29,481 nt of DNA from GCA-003244245 sp036279835. Lineage in GTDB: Bacteria; Actinomycetota; Actinomycetes; Mycobacteriales; Pseudonocardiaceae. The stretch covers positions 1 through 29,481 of the forward strand of contig DASUII010000301.1 of the NCBI GenBank assembly GCA_036279835.1, read 5' to 3'. This document shows positions 1 to 6,727 of the stretch, piece after piece. A model generated the notes under the pieces. It searched no databases. It saw only the letters and a program-made list of their open reading frames with translations, and was not told where the DNA came from. Position 1 is the stretch's first letter, and the number at the start of each line of letters is the position of its first letter. A program made the position numbers and the translations under genes.

Positions 1-339
1 GCGTCGGACCCCGGCTGCCTCCGCCGCGTCCGCGAAGAGCGAGGCCGCGGCGCGGTCCACACTGTCCTTACGGTCAATGCCGCTACCCGGGCCTGCACCA
101 GCCGCGAAGACGGCGGCGTCGACGCCCTCCAGATGCCGGGCAATGTCCTCCACGGACGCCGACTCAAGATCGCATACAACCGCCTCGGCACCCGCGGCAA
201 GAAGGTCCACCGAATGTTGCGGCCTGCGGACTATGCCCGCCACCTCGTCACCGCGCCGGGCGAGCAACCGCTCCAGCCGCAGCGCAACCTGACCATGTCC
301 ACCAGCGACAACAACACGCATGGCTCCGACCATAGTCAT
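1..339 (-). CDS. NAD(P)-binding Rossmann protein (atypical SDR), N-terminal part only
   Basis: The gene reads leftward out of the window, so only about the first 113 residues are visible. After two or three alternative starts comes MRVVVAGGHGQVALRLERLL, a beta strand plus glycine-rich turn (GGHGQVA) typical of the NmrA/YwnB-like atypical short-chain dehydrogenases that bind NAD(P)H. Then come an acidic strand end (VVCDLES) and DAAVFAAGAGPGSG, the usual second nucleotide-contact segment, followed by the D-R-K-D-S-V-D motif common in this family. Three in-frame ATGs (339, 333, 321) compete and none has a clean ribosome binding site; the conserved fold begins at 321. The substrate cannot be inferred. 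Family assignment is confident, function is not. Confidence 0.8.
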   Translation of the reverse strand, partial: MTMVGAMRVVVAGGHGQVALRLERLLARRGDEVAGIVRRPQHSVDLLAAGAEAVVCDLESASVEDIARHLEGVDAAVFAAGAGPGSGIDRKDSVDRAAASLFADAAEAAGVRR

Positions 340-646
340 GCGGCACCGGCACGGCAGGGTCGACCGAGTCGCGGCGGTAAAGGTACCCGTTCGTCCAAAA
401 CCATCGCCGCACCCACCACGAACTGGGCTTGGATATCGACCCGAGGCGTTGGCGTCCGGCAGCCTTCAGCGAACTCACCCACACCATCTGATTGAGGCAG
501 CCCAGCGGATAATTTCGCCTGCTGGTCGCCCATGCAACAGAATCAGCGTGCGCGTACTCGAGCAAATCGGCCGGATCCGCGTCGGGGCCTTCGACCGAGT
601 GCCGCAGTGCCGCAGTGCCGCAGTGGCACGCTACGCTTTCTGGCCG
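340..646. other. Intergenic spacer with no supported gene
   Basis: This stretch lies between the divergent starts of the Rossmann-fold gene and the HicA-like gene. I looked here for a HicB antitoxin partner in all frames and found no PDLPGC-type motif. The open frames present are short and do not look like protein families. Near its right end sits an 8-bp tandem repeat (separate entry). Confidence 0.5.
598..621. repeat. Three tandem copies of AGTGCCGC
   Basis: The octamer AGTGCCGC occurs three times head to tail and is followed by a partial fourth copy (AGTG). It ends about 25 bp before the hicA start codon. Slippage at this repeat could alter promoter spacing, but nothing shows it is functional. 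Confidence 0.8.
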
Positions 647-889
647 ATGAAGGTCTCGGCGCTGCTCAGACTAATCGAAAGCGACGGCTGGCAGCTCGCC
701 CGGACCCGTGGCTCGCACCGTCAGTACAAGCATCCGACGAGGCCAGGTCTGGTGACCGTTGCTGGGGAAGCCGAGCGACGACTTGCACCCGAAGACGCTA
801 GCGCCCAAGCGGCGCTAGGCAGCATCTTGAAACAGGCCGGGCTGATAATACATTGCATCACCCAACTAGCCGGCCAATGTCAACAATAG
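647..889 (+). CDS. hicA: HicA-like toxin (YcfA family mRNA interferase), orphan
   Basis: The 80-residue product begins MKVSALLRLIESDGWQLART and continues RGSHRQYKHPTRPGLVTVAG. This is the dsRBD-like HicA fold with the conserved G-S-H catalytic histidine motif and the late S-I-L-K-Q-A-G-L helix. HicA toxins cleave mRNA and are neutralised by HicB. The usual link between VTVAG and the last helix is lengthened and altered here (EAERRLAPEDASAQAAL), and a 14-residue tail follows the normal end. No hicB lies on either side, so this is probably a decayed or solitary toxin. The open frame extends far upstream, but only from this ATG does it match the family. Confidence 0.75.
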   Translation: MKVSALLRLIESDGWQLARTRGSHRQYKHPTRPGLVTVAGEAERRLAPEDASAQAALGSILKQAGLIIHCITQLAGQCQQ

Positions 890-932
890 GGAACATCCCA
901 CCGCGACGGTTGTAAGTGGGTGTTACCGGTGA

Positions 933-1109
933 TCACCGTGCTCGACATCGGCCCCCACCCCTGATCCATCGCGGAGCGATCTTGAGCAGGTTCGGAAATT
1001 TAGACAGCACATTGCCATCGGGCAGCTCCAACGTATGCCGCGCATCGTGGCCCGAACTACTCAGGAACCGGGCGAGCCGGGGCAGTTGAGCGTCGACGAG
1101 GAACTTCAC
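933..1109 (-). pseudogene. Truncated DUF5615 (PIN-like) toxin
   Basis: Translation from the GTG gives MKFLVDAQLPRLARFLSSSG followed by HDARHTLELPDGN, the start of DUF5615 PIN-like nucleases, with the first acidic active-site residue in FLVDAQLP. After PDGN the family should continue for roughly 60 residues with more acidic catalytic positions. Instead the sequence turns unrelated and stops at residue 58. In another frame just downstream, STVITGNTHL resembles the family's C-terminal V-S-T-G-N segment, pointing to an internal deletion plus frameshift. The GTG start overlaps the antitoxin stop by four bases (GTGA), the standard coupled layout with DUF433. The toxin is presumably inactive. Confidence 0.7.
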
Positions 1110-1339
1110 GCCGCGCCGAGTGGGACCACCCTGCGACGGCCCGAAGCGAGGGCGCCGAACTCCAGCGCAGCGAAGAGATCATCACGCTCGAGGTCCGGGT
1201 AGTCGGCGAGAACTTCCTCGATCGTCATGCCCGATGACAAGAGCTCGAGAACGTTCTCGACGGAATACCGCAGACCGCGAACCGTCGGTTGGCCGTGACA
1301 GACCGCTGGGTCCGACACGATGCGCTCCAGCCTGGACAT
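1106..1339 (-). CDS. DUF433 antitoxin (VapB-like), with broken partner
   Basis: The 77-residue product contains the DUF433 core: MSRLERIVSDPAVCHGQPTV, then the RGLRYSVENVLELLSSGMT segment and IEEVLADYPDLERDDLFAAL. That is a winged-helix-like fold used by antitoxins that pair with DUF5615 PIN-like toxins. The gene is complete and of normal length. Its stop overlaps the GTG start of the DUF5615 fragment, so the two were one transcript. Because the toxin is truncated, this is probably a surviving solitary antitoxin. No strong ribosome binding site precedes the ATG, which might be leaderless. The frameshifted MurL gene ends 32 bp upstream in the same direction. Confidence 0.8.
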   Translation of the reverse strand: MSRLERIVSDPAVCHGQPTVRGLRYSVENVLELLSSGMTIEEVLADYPDLERDDLFAALEFGALASGRRRVVPLGAA

Positions 1340-1371
1340 GTCACAAAGGTACCGCTACGGCGCGCGCCTGC

Positions 1372-2803
1372 TCAGGCCCTGGGCACGGGCCGGGGCCGGC
1401 ACGCTGCGGTCTGCAAGGAGCTCAGCGCTTGCGCGTATGCAGGCGGGGCAAATTGGGGCCGATCGGCGGCGAATACCGTGGCGACTTCCTGCCCAGTCGG
1501 CCAGCTACACATCTCCCCGCACAGCGCGCGGAGCACCCGCGCATCCGCCCATGACGGCTCCTCGGCGAGTAGATGAAGCGCTACTCGCGACTCGGAGAAC
1601 TCACCCACGCACTCGAAAGGCTTGTGGCCGGTCAAACCGAGTAACTCGCGATACCCCTCGATGTGCCGTGGGTCATCGAGTAGATCGTGACCAAAGATGG
1701 AGATCAGGCGGCCACGGTCCATGAATGGAGCCAGCGCGAGGAAGACGAAACGACATTTCGCGCAGTCGTTGCACCACCGCTCGACGCGGTTGCTGCCCAT
1801 GCGGAAGGCGTAGTTGCAGCTGGTCACCTTTCCGTCATAGGTGTTGGTCGCGGTGAAGAGCTGGGCTATGTGCAGCTCCGACATGCCACGCAGAAGTGAG
1901 AAACAAGGCGTTGTTAAGGCCGGCATGCCCGCGCAGAGCGTCGCGCAGCAGCGCCTCGGCTCCCAGGCTCTTAGACCACTGATGGTTCACCTCGCGCCCG
2001 CGCCAGACCAAGTTGCCCGAGGACGCGGAGCGCTCGTTGGACAGCACCACAGGGCCAAGACCGTGCCACGCCGCCGCCACGACGCCCATCAGCGAGTTGA
2101 TGGCGGTCACCGGGACATGGCCGATGCGGGCACCGCCGGTGCTGAGTAAGTCAGCCAGCCGGCGGTCGACCGCGCGGCGGATCGTCAGCGAGGGGACTTC
2201 GGTCAGTGCCATCATTTCGCTGAGCAACGGTGTCGGTTGCCGCTCCACCGTGTACACCACCGGATGGTGGCCTGCGGCCTTCAGCGCCTCCAACGAGACG
2301 ATCGAGTCCTTACCTCCACCGAGCGCGACCAATGGCGGACGCTCAGCGGTCGCCACGTCGTACCCAAATGCTGCGCTGTCACCAGACTGACCGGCCAGCT
2401 TCAGGTCGAGCACGTACGGAAGCTGCCAACGGCACGCGAACTCCGCCAGCCCTGACCGAAACAGCCGCAGTGCCCAGCGTTGAGCGGCCGGAGCCAGCCG
2501 GACGGTGTCGAGCACTACCGATTCCGGCGCCACCGACTTGTAGTAGATCGTGCCGACCGCGACGTAAAGCAACTCCAGGACCCGCTCGAGCACCGCCAAC
2601 GTCTGCGCGTCCGGCTGCCGTTCGGGTAGCGGGAAGGTCACCACTTCGGTGAACGGGTACTCCGAGGTTGCACCCCGCGCCAGGTAGTCGAACGAGGCCA
2701 CCCCGGAGGCCAGGTCGAAGCTCATTCCGGTGTAGTGAAACGTATGGATGTCATCCCAGCGCTGCACGTACATCGGCGGCCCGAAGCTCGACAAGTGTGA
2801 CAA
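1372..2803 (-). pseudogene. murL: MurL-type UDP-MurNAc-L-Ala-L-Glu epimerase, split by one frameshift
   Basis: Two minus-strand frames joined near 1905-1930 give one protein of about 465 residues that looks like MurL. MurL uses ATP to epimerise the terminal L-Glu of UDP-MurNAc-L-Ala-L-Glu to D-Glu as an alternative to MurI. The first frame holds the N-terminal domain and the nucleotide loop PPLVALGGGKDSIVSLEALK, an ATP-pyrophosphatase-like signature. The second frame continues FSLLRGMSELHIAQLF, then TSCNYAFRMG, WCNDCAKCRFVFLALAPF and GHKPFECVGEFSESR. Both sides remain well conserved, so the lesion (one extra base or two lost) is recent or a sequence error. The start is a TTG (RBS too close) or an ATG ten codons later. 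It is not beside other mur genes. Confidence 0.75.
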
Positions 2804-2818
2804 TTCCTGACCCGTCGA

Positions 2819-3074
2819 CTAACCGACCCAAGTCACGCTCACCACGACGACGCGGCGTTGGTCCTCCATGATGAGGTAGACGGCGATGCCTTCGCCAGCC
2901 CTGCCGAAGACAATCTTGCGCATGTTCTCATCGGGGTTGTCGTCACGGTACGGGGGAGCGTCCCACGGGGGTCAGCTCAACGAAAGGGATCAGCTCGGCG
3001 TAGTAGATCAGCGCGACGCTAGGCAGACCATCGACCTGATCCCGCGCCTCGGGCAGAGTCTCATAGGAGTACAC
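2819..3074 (-). pseudogene. Frameshifted partner of the DUF6247 gene (toxin-like small protein)
   Basis: Starting at a GTG four bases after the DUF6247 stop, the frame reads YETLPEARDQVDGLPSVAL then IYYAELIPFVELTP and ends prematurely. Read with one C removed from the run of five C around 2960-2966, it continues WDAPPYRDDNPDENMRKIVF, then GRAGEGIAVYLIMEDQRR and VVVVSVTWVG with a natural stop. The repaired protein of about 84 residues resembles small actinobacterial proteins encoded right after DUF6247-type genes, whose C-terminal strands look like RelE/ParE toxins. The toxin role is inference from size and pairing. The homopolymer position means a sequencing error is possible. Confidence 0.6.
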
Positions 3075-3078
3075 CCAC

Positions 3079-3393
3079 TCAGCAGCCCAGCCTCGTATTG
3101 ATCTCCGCCTTGTGCTCCGCCCCGGACACGGTGGGTAGGTCCTGGCCGTTCCGCAGGCGAGCGACCTGGGCCAGCATGCGCCGATGTGCCTCGACGCCCT
3201 GGCGTTCGGTAATGTCCGCGATCTTGCGATATGTGTTGAGCACGGTAAGGACACCGGCCAGGTCCAGCGTGCGGGCGGCCGTAGCCATCTGCTCGGCGTA
3301 GCACCGTTCGAACTCCGCCCGTTCCGCATCGACAAGAGCATCCCGGATCGCGCGCGGGGTGTGTCCCGCCGGCCCCCGCCGCCACCAGCTCAA
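3079..3393 (-). CDS. DUF6247 family protein, probable antitoxin-like partner
   Basis: The recognisable part is TPRAIRDALVDAERAEFERC through TLDLAGVLTVLNTYRKIADI and ending GAEHKAEINTRLGC. This is the helical DUF6247 family, found widely in Pseudonocardiaceae and Streptomyces ahead of a small RelE-like gene. The TTG start is chosen because AGGG lies five bases upstream and because longer frames would run through the inverted repeat next door. The protein would be 104 residues, close to family size. Its partner follows after four bases but is frameshifted. The function is unproven; an antitoxin or co-regulator role is inferred from layout only. Confidence 0.6.
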   Translation of the reverse strand: MSWWRRGPAGHTPRAIRDALVDAERAEFERCYAEQMATAARTLDLAGVLTVLNTYRKIADITERQGVEAHRRMLAQVARLRNGQDLPTVSGAEHKAEINTRLGC

Positions 3394-3405
3394 GGGCGCC
3401 CTAGC

Positions 3406-3471
3406 GTTCCCGAACTGCACAGCAGTGCTGTCCCACGTCAATCGGACAGCACTGCTGTGGAGTTCGGGAAC
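3406..3471. repeat. 28-bp inverted repeat with nested 13-bp dyads
   Basis: The arms (3406-3433 and 3444-3471) match at 27 of 28 positions around a 10-base loop. Each arm also contains its own palindrome: ACAGCAGTGCTGT at 3419-3431 and ACAGCACTGCTGT at 3446-3458, with centres 27 bp apart. The arms start with GTTCCCGAACT. The element sits directly before the inferred DUF6247 start. It could be a double operator for that gene pair, a palindromic (REP/MITE-like) repeat, or a strong hairpin. The remainder of the 319-bp gap up to the STAS gene shows nothing else I can name. Confidence 0.85.
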
Positions 3472-3712
3472 CTCAGGGCATCCCACGATCCGATCAACGC
3501 TGCTCACTGATCCACCGGCACCACCTCTGACTGGGAGAAACGGCGTTGGTGAGCACAATCCGCAAGGAGATTCCGATCTTGTGTTCGCCACCGTCTGGCC
3601 CGATCTGCCACAGCCGCCCATGCTGCCGCGCGCCGACGAGATGTCACCGATCAGCGAGGCTCGTCCGGCCACCACGTGCTTCGCTGTGCCTTCCCGTTAT
3701 ATCGTGCGGAAC

Positions 3713-4075
3713 ATGAACAGTGCGTTTCCGGCAGATATCCTGCATCTACAGGTGTCCGAGCACGGTGCCGATGCACGCGTCGTCACCGTGACCGGGGAGG
3801 TAGACGCGCTGACCGCGCCGAGGCTGGCCGACGTTCTGACAGCGCAGCTGGCCGTCGCCCGAATCGTAGTGGTGGACCTCGATGCGGTGCAGTTCATGGC
3901 GTCCGCCGGGCTGCGGGTGCTGTTCGAGATAGATGAACTTGCTACCAGACAAGACCGCTGCTTGAGGTTGGTGTCCAACTCCCCGACCGTCACGCTGGTA
4001 CTGGAGACCAGCGGGTTGCGAGACCAGTTCACCGTCGCCGACAACGTGCCGGACGCCCTGAACAACGTACTGTGA
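3713..4075 (+). CDS. STAS-domain anti-sigma factor antagonist
   Basis: The 120-residue product is a single STAS domain: VVTVTGEVDALTAPRLADVL at the start, VVVDLDAVQFMASAGLRVLF in the middle and a C-terminal helix pair. Such proteins bind HATPase anti-sigma kinases and release the sigma factor; phosphorylation of one serine switches binding off. The site reads F-M-A-S-A-G-L, so the phosphorylatable serine is kept but the usual preceding Asp is Ala. The ATG is preceded by only a weak GGA; a GTG three codons upstream is an alternative. It converges on the tandem MEDS-HATPase genes with an 11-bp gap, the natural partner candidates. Confidence 0.88.
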   Translation: MNSAFPADILHLQVSEHGADARVVTVTGEVDALTAPRLADVLTAQLAVARIVVVDLDAVQFMASAGLRVLFEIDELATRQDRCLRLVSNSPTVTLVLETSGLRDQFTVADNVPDALNNVL

Positions 4076-4086
4076 ACGCCTGCGCG

Positions 4087-5064
4087 TCAGGACAGGGTCA
4101 GATGTAGCCGTACGATCGTGCCCGTCGGGGCGCTATGCAGCTCGACGAGATCGCTGAACTGCCGGGCTAACCACAGCCCGTGTCCGCCCGCAGCGAAGCG
4201 CTCCGGTGGCAGGTACCCCGCTAACGGATCGCGCAGCCCAGCACCGGTGTCGCTGACCTCGCACACCAAGGTGTGCGGGCCGGTCCAGACCTGCAGCACG
4301 GCCGACCCACCGCCGTGCTCGACAGCGTTGGTCGCCACCTCGTCAACCGCCTGCACGAATTTGGAAACCGACCCCGCGGCTGCTCCGGCCTGGGTCGCAT
4401 AGGACGTCACAAACGTGCGCAAGGTGGCCAGTTGGTCCAGTTGGCGAAACCTCAGCCACAGGGTCGGGGGCGGCAGCTCAGGCAACGGGGACCTGTTGCA
4501 TTCGGCGTTGAACACTCCCGGGTCGGTATAGGTAGGGCTGGCCTGGGGGCCGCCATTGCGAACCAGCTGGGGGTGGGTCCGGGCGACGTTGGCCATGCCA
4601 TCGAGCTCAACAATACGGGTGTCATAGGCGCACATGAAGGTTGCGTTGGCCGAGGCGAGCGCCACGTTGACCAGCGACTCGTGCCGAAACCACTCCCGGC
4701 TGTCCGGCCCGGTGCGATCGGTCCACGACGGCTCTTGGATCATCCGCAGCCGGTGCCCGCCGGAGATCGCCGCCTGCACGGTGCGGCACAGGGCCGCCAG
4801 CGCCCGCGCCGGATTTGCGTACCACTCGCTGTTGTCGCAGAACGCCACCTGCCGGGCCTGCGCACCTAGCGCCGCCCGCAGCCACCCAGTATTACGCTCC
4901 GTAGTCACGAGCCGAACCGGGTCGCCGCACTCCAACCCATCCCGAACCAACGGGAGAGTGCCGGCCAAGAACTCATCCTTCGATCTGTACAGCAACGCCT
5001 GATGCGCGAACGACACGTCACCCTCGTTGGTGTCGACACCGCGCAGCACGCCGCCAGTCCTCAC
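4087..5064 (-). CDS. MEDS sensory domain plus HATPase anti-sigma kinase, copy 1
   Basis: The 325-residue protein has an N-terminal MEDS domain (about 20-190: HQALLYRSKDEFLAGTLPLV, later CAYDTR) and a C-terminal GHKL ATPase domain (about 200-325). The ATPase carries the N-box DEVATNAVEHG at 241-251, the G1 box DTGAG at 272-276 and GGHGLWLARQF at 293-303, all intact. MEDS domains sense small hydrophobic or C1-type ligands in DcmR-like proteins; the ATPase half is of the anti-sigma serine kinase type. Start chosen: GTG with AGGAGGGG eight bases upstream; a longer frame to 5331 lacks this. The next gene upstream is a full-length paralogue, and the STAS gene faces it. Confidence 0.88.
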   Translation of the reverse strand: MRTGGVLRGVDTNEGDVSFAHQALLYRSKDEFLAGTLPLVRDGLECGDPVRLVTTERNTGWLRAALGAQARQVAFCDNSEWYANPARALAALCRTVQAAISGGHRLRMIQEPSWTDRTGPDSREWFRHESLVNVALASANATFMCAYDTRIVELDGMANVARTHPQLVRNGGPQASPTYTDPGVFNAECNRSPLPELPPPTLWLRFRQLDQLATLRTFVTSYATQAGAAAGSVSKFVQAVDEVATNAVEHGGGSAVLQVWTGPHTLVCEVSDTGAGLRDPLAGYLPPERFAAGGHGLWLARQFSDLVELHSAPTGTIVRLHLTLS

Positions 5065-5153
5065 TGCCACACCCCTCCTGCTGAGGCATCGAAGATTCCC
5101 CGACTGCCGACTACCCAAACGTGCTGCGAAAGACGATGCCACGAGCGGCCCTG

Positions 5154-6113
5154 TCAGGGCAGGTATAGATGCAGTCGTACGACGGTGCCCGTCGCATCGC
5201 TGCGCATCTCGACGAGGTCGCAGAACTGGCGGGCCAACCACAGCCCGCAGCCACCCGCACGGCCGGGCCGAGGGGGCAAATGCCCGGCCATGGGATCGCA
5301 CCGTCCCGCCCCAGTATCGCTGACCTCGCACACCATCGAGCGCGGCCTTGTCCAGATCCGCACCACGCGCGATCCATCGCCATGTTCGATCGCGTTGGTC
5401 GCGACCTCATCGAGCGCTTGCACAAACCGCCTAACGGAGTGCGGGACCGCACCTGCCCAGGTGGCGTATGAGGTCATGAACCCGCGCAAGGAGGCCAGTT
5501 GACCCAGCCGGTCAAACGGCAGCCGCAGGGCTGTTGGGGGTGGTTCAGGTAAGGGTGACTTGTCGCATTCGGCGTTGAACACCGCCGGATCGGTGTAGCT
5601 CGGGCTTGGTCGGGCGCCACCGTCGACGACGAGCTCGGGATGTGTCCGAGCCACCTGGGCGACGACCTTGGAATTCATCACACGAGTGTCATAGGCGCAC
5701 ACGCACGAGGCATTGGCCGAGGCGAGCGCAACGTTGACCAACGACTCGTACCGAGCCCGTTCGCTACCCTCCTGCCCGATACGCGCCGTCCACAACGGCT
5801 CTCCGATCATCCGGAGCCGTTTGCCGTCCGCAGCCACCGACACCGCGCGGTACAGGGCCGCTAGCGCACGCCCCGGGTGCAGGTACCACTGGCTGCAATC
5901 GCCGAACACCACCCGCCGGGCATCCCCGCCCAGCGCCACCCGCAACCAACCCGCATTACGGACCGTAGTCACAACCCAGATCGGATCGCCGTGCTCCAGA
6001 CCCGCCCGAACGAAGGGAACCGTGCCAGCCAGGAACTCCTCCTGTGACCGGTATAACAACCCCTGGTGTGTCAACGACTCGTCACCCTGGCTGGTGTCGA
6101 TACTGACCAACAC
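5154..6113 (-). CDS. MEDS sensory domain plus HATPase anti-sigma kinase, copy 2
   Basis: This 319-residue protein is homologous end to end with its downstream neighbour, so the pair arose by tandem duplication. The MEDS half has HQGLLYRSQEEFLAGTVPFV and ESLVNVALASANASCVCAYD; the ATPase half has the N-box DEVATNAIEHG (near 235), DTGAG and GGCGLWLARQFCD. In the last motif the usual GHGL is GCGL, a change in the ATP-lid glycine box that might alter kinase activity. The start is a GTG preceded by AGGAAGGG with about six bases spacing. The 89 bp between the two genes hold no other gene. Probable role: anti-sigma kinase responding to a ligand, opposed by the STAS protein. Confidence 0.88.
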   Translation of the reverse strand: MLVSIDTSQGDESLTHQGLLYRSQEEFLAGTVPFVRAGLEHGDPIWVVTTVRNAGWLRVALGGDARRVVFGDCSQWYLHPGRALAALYRAVSVAADGKRLRMIGEPLWTARIGQEGSERARYESLVNVALASANASCVCAYDTRVMNSKVVAQVARTHPELVVDGGARPSPSYTDPAVFNAECDKSPLPEPPPTALRLPFDRLGQLASLRGFMTSYATWAGAVPHSVRRFVQALDEVATNAIEHGDGSRVVRIWTRPRSMVCEVSDTGAGRCDPMAGHLPPRPGRAGGCGLWLARQFCDLVEMRSDATGTVVRLHLYLP

Positions 6114-6183
6114 ACGCCGCCCTTCCTGTGCCCGACTGTCGCCACACCTGCCAACGGCGACACTAAGGCAGCCGGGCGCCGTC

Positions 6184-6285
6184 TCACCAGCAACCCGACG
6201 CGACAACCGTGACCAGGGCGACTTTGCCGGCTAGCGAGAACCGCTCGATTCCTCGCGATGCCCCGCCGGCGAGCTCATTACCCAT
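6184..6285 (-). pseudogene. Short-chain dehydrogenase, N-terminal stub
   Basis: Thirty-three codons read GIERFSLAGKVALVT, which is the beginning of a classical SDR (usually F-S-L-A-G-K-V-A-L-V-T-G-G-A-S-G-I-G). The glycine motif has degenerated to VVASGCW and a stop follows at once. Its ATG overlaps the stop of the acyl-CoA ligase remnant upstream (ATGGGTAA), so the two were once coupled in an operon. The rest of the dehydrogenase is absent. Confidence 0.6.
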
Positions 6286-6697
6286 TGTGCAGTTCCGCGG
6301 CAAGACGGTCCCGCAGCACCGCTCGCTGCAGCTTGCCGACCGCCGTCTTGGGTAGCGCATCCACAACACGGATCGACCGCGGTCGCTTGAAGCCGGCCAG
6401 CAGCGGCCGGCATTGCTGGAGCAGCTCGGCCTCCTAGACCTGCGCATCCGGCGCGAGCACCACGAAGGCGACCGGTCGCAGCAACCCGTCGAAGAAGCTC
6501 GGCACCACGGCCGCCTCCTGCACGCCGTGCATCCCAACCAGCACGGACTCCACCTCAAATGGTGATACCCATTCACCGTTGCCCTGCGCTCGCTTCAGCT
6601 CGGCCCCTCGCCCAACGAGTGGCCAATTCACCTCCGGCAAGCCGGGACCCACCCCTGGATCGTCGCGGACAGTGGCAGCAAAGTCGAGCTGCTGCAC
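6278..6697 (-). pseudogene. C-terminal remnant of an acyl/aryl-CoA ligase
   Basis: One frame reads GNGEWVSPFEVESVLVGMHG then VQEAAVVPSF, meets an in-frame TAG at 6434-6436, and continues ELLQQCRPLLAGFKRPRSIR and VVDALPKTAVGKLQRAVLRD. This is the mobile C-terminal domain of ANL-superfamily ligases, nearest to benzoate-CoA-ligase-like enzymes (W-V-S-P-x-E-V-E), with the catalytic lysine still present in T-A-V-G-K-L-Q-R. The large N-terminal AMP-binding domain is missing; the fragment abuts the 3' end of the sigma-factor gene. It is not a duplicate of the ligase at 9502-11097, whose C-terminal region is of another subfamily. Confidence 0.75.
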
Positions 6698-6727
6698 GGC
6701 CGAGGTACGGGCCGAAAACCGTGTTGC

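Noticed and set aside
598..625. CRISPR-like or VNTR array
   Set aside because: Only three 8-bp units without spacers; too small for an array, and no cas genes occur in the window.
320..646. Long open frame in front of hicA as one larger protein
   Set aside because: Only the part from the ATG at 647 matches a family; the upstream part has no recognisable motif and contains an 8-bp tandem repeat.
3394..3675. N-terminal extension of the DUF6247 gene to 3675
   Set aside because: The extension reads through the large inverted repeat and yields low-complexity residues with no family resemblance; a TTG with AGGG upstream fits better.
6278..6697. Ligase fragment as a partial duplicate of the operon's acyl-CoA ligase
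   Set aside because: C-terminal motifs differ (TAVGKLQRAVLRD versus TPTGKVLKRELRA) and the hinge regions belong to different subfamilies.
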